DNA of 36,389 nt. Source: a marine actinobacterium MedAcidi-G1 (GTDB lineage: Bacteria; Actinomycetota; Acidimicrobiia; Acidimicrobiales; MedAcidi-G1). Location of the stretch: positions 1 to 36,389 of the forward strand of contig JUEM01000017.1 of NCBI GenBank assembly GCA_000817085.1, given 5' to 3'. Below are positions 35,415-36,389 of the stretch, piece after piece. How positions within the stretch are numbered: the stretch's first letter is position 1; each line of letters begins with the position of its first letter. The position numbers and the translations under genes are program-made. The notes under the pieces are model-generated. The model worked only from the letters and a program-made list of their open reading frames with translations. It ran no database searches and had not been told where the DNA came from.

Positions 35415-36161
35415 TTATTTCCATCCTGAAGTGGCACCTCGCGTCATCCCAAAAGGGCCAGAGGGCCATCGAAAACAGTCAGTCATAAGCTGATCGACTT
35501 GATCGCGATCGGCAATACCCTCATTAACAACTGCAGCGGCTTCCTTAACCATCGCAAAATAAACACGATTTGTTACATAACCCCAATTGGAATCTGTATC
35601 TGAAATAACAACTGGATTTTTCCCAGCCGATTCAGCTAGAGAAACAACAGTGTCCACTGTTTCTTGCGAAGTTTCTCTCCCTCTCACGATCTCAGCTAGC
35701 TTCATAACCGGAGCAGGTGACGCCCAGTGCCATCCTATAAAACGGTCCGGTCTTTCAGTTGCTGCTGCCATTGCAGAAATTGGAAAGCCACTAGAATTAG
35801 AAGCAAAAATTGTTTCCACATGCGCTGACTTATCAAGTTCCTTCCAGAATGAAACTTTCAAGTCGAATCTTTCTGGAATCGCTTCAATTATTAAATCAGT
35901 ATCGTTTAAAGCATCTACATCTGTTGTGAAATTAATTCTGCTCAAAGTGCTGCTCGCATCTTCCTCACTTATCATTCCCCGTTTAACAGCATTTTTGAGC
36001 CCAAAACGCCCAGAGTCAACATTTATTAAGGCCGCATTTATTACTTCACTATCTATGTCACGACATGTCACTTCACAGCCAGATAATGCCATAACCTGAG
36101 CAATTCCAGAACCCATTACACCCGCTCCGACTACACCGATCTTAAAGTTTTTGTCAGACAT
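35415..36161 (-). CDS. 3-hydroxyacyl-CoA dehydrogenase family protein, short C-terminus
   Basis: The enzyme oxidises L-3-hydroxyacyl-CoA to 3-ketoacyl-CoA with NAD. Of 248 residues, the dinucleotide motif 'GAGVMG' is at 12-17 and the catalytic residues are Ser121 or Ser123 ('ASNSSGFPI'), His145 ('GWHWASP'), Glu157 ('KLAEIVRG') and Asn198 ('YVTNRVYFA'), all as expected. The family usually runs to about 280-290 residues; here the C-terminal domain ends soon after 'RWPSGPFGM' at 'GATSGWK', so the last helices used in dimer contacts seem shortened. This may be natural in the subfamily or a truncation. AAAGGA lies 6 nt before ATG 36161. It follows the M23 peptidase gene by 9 nt. Confidence 0.88.
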   Translation of the reverse strand: MSDKNFKIGVVGAGVMGSGIAQVMALSGCEVTCRDIDSEVINAALINVDSGRFGLKNAVKRGMISEEDASSTLSRINFTTDVDALNDTDLIIEAIPERFDLKVSFWKELDKSAHVETIFASNSSGFPISAMAAATERPDRFIGWHWASPAPVMKLAEIVRGRETSQETVDTVVSLAESAGKNPVVISDTDSNWGYVTNRVYFAMVKEAAAVVNEGIADRDQVDQLMTDCFRWPSGPFGMTRGATSGWK

Positions 36162-36170
36162 TAATATCCT

Positions 36171-36389
36171 TTAGTTTTTGGGTAACACAATCATCGGATC
36201 TTTTGCTTCGCCACCAGTCCGAACTTCAAAGTGAAGGTGATTGCCAGTCGAACGGCCTGTTGTTCCGCACTTTCCAATCAAATCGCCTGTAGCAACTTCC
36301 ATCCCAGTGGAAACTAGAATTTCATTCAAGTGCGCATAAAGAGTCAAAACTGGTCCTTCATGTTCGAGTATCACCGTTTTACCGTAATA
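36171..36389 (-). CDS. M23-family (LytM) metallopeptidase, 5'-partial
   Basis: Only the last 72 residues are visible, and the frame is open at the window edge, so the start, any signal peptide and the first zinc-ligand motif lie outside. 'YGKTVILEHEG', 'LTLYAHL', 'VATGDLIGKCGTTGRSTG' and the zinc motif 'NHLHFEVRTGGEAKDP' are the standard C-terminal half of the LytM/lysostaphin-type domain that cuts peptide bridges in peptidoglycan. Whether it is an active hydrolase or a degenerate activator (such as EnvC/NlpD) cannot be told without the first His/Asp motif. It is the upstream neighbour of the hydroxyacyl-CoA dehydrogenase gene, 9 nt away. Confidence 0.85.
   Translation of the reverse strand, partial: YYGKTVILEHEGPVLTLYAHLNEILVSTGMEVATGDLIGKCGTTGRSTGNHLHFEVRTGGEAKDPMIVLPKN

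Noticed and set aside
1-36389. CRISPR arrays, tRNA or rRNA genes and insertion sequences.
   Set aside because: Gaps between genes are short, and I saw no regular spaced repeats, cloverleaf-like sequences or transposase motifs on either strand.

Overview
The window looks like chromosomal DNA from a free-living, streamlined actinobacterium, most like marine Acidimicrobiia; this is my inference from gene content. The pointers are an AftD-type arabinofuranosyltransferase, a GpgS-type glucosyltransferase beside a FolP2-like protein (neighbours also in Mycobacterium), a secreted L,D-transpeptidase-like lipoprotein and AT-leaning codon use. Packing is tight: many neighbours overlap by 1-20 nt, and no gap exceeds 300 bases. 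I saw no rRNA, tRNA, CRISPR array or insertion sequence.

Layout. 1-3225: the 3' part of a very large solute-receptor gene whose product joins three periplasmic-binding domains. 3373-4949: a tyrosine recombinase and a YqgE/AlgH protein. 8194-4953 (minus): a compact run of a small membrane protein, an AhpD-like protein with an in-frame TGA at a catalytic position (a strong selenocysteine candidate), a DEDDh exonuclease and an L,D-transpeptidase-like lipoprotein. 9891-8237 (minus): an FMN split-barrel protein and an NAD(P)-dependent reductase. 9994-12561: folate genes (FolB-FolK fusion, FolP-like) and gpgS. 12542-19412: an envelope-glycan block of MBOAT acyltransferase, GT4 glycosyltransferase and AftD. 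19422-20108: an alpha/beta hydrolase. 26188-20105 (minus): glutamate synthase gltB, broken by a frameshifting deletion, and gltD. 31342-26296 (minus): 5-formyl-THF cyclo-ligase and a trkA-trkH-trkH potassium-uptake operon. 31532-33628: a membrane pyrophosphatase, divergent from that operon. 36389-33625 (minus): the end of an M23 peptidase, 3-hydroxyacyl-CoA dehydrogenase, zinc alcohol dehydrogenase and PAP2 phosphatase.

How the parts may work together. The trk operon and the divergent pyrophosphatase form an ion-homeostasis block: one TrkH copy has a normal Gly filter, the other has Ser in its first pore loop, as Na+-selective plant HKT channels do, and the pyrophosphatase carries the Ala typical of K+-dependent enzymes. 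The GT4, AftD and MBOAT genes probably build and acylate an arabinose-containing surface glycan. The most notable items are the probable AhpD-like selenoprotein, the triple-domain binding protein and the Ser-filter TrkH paralogue.
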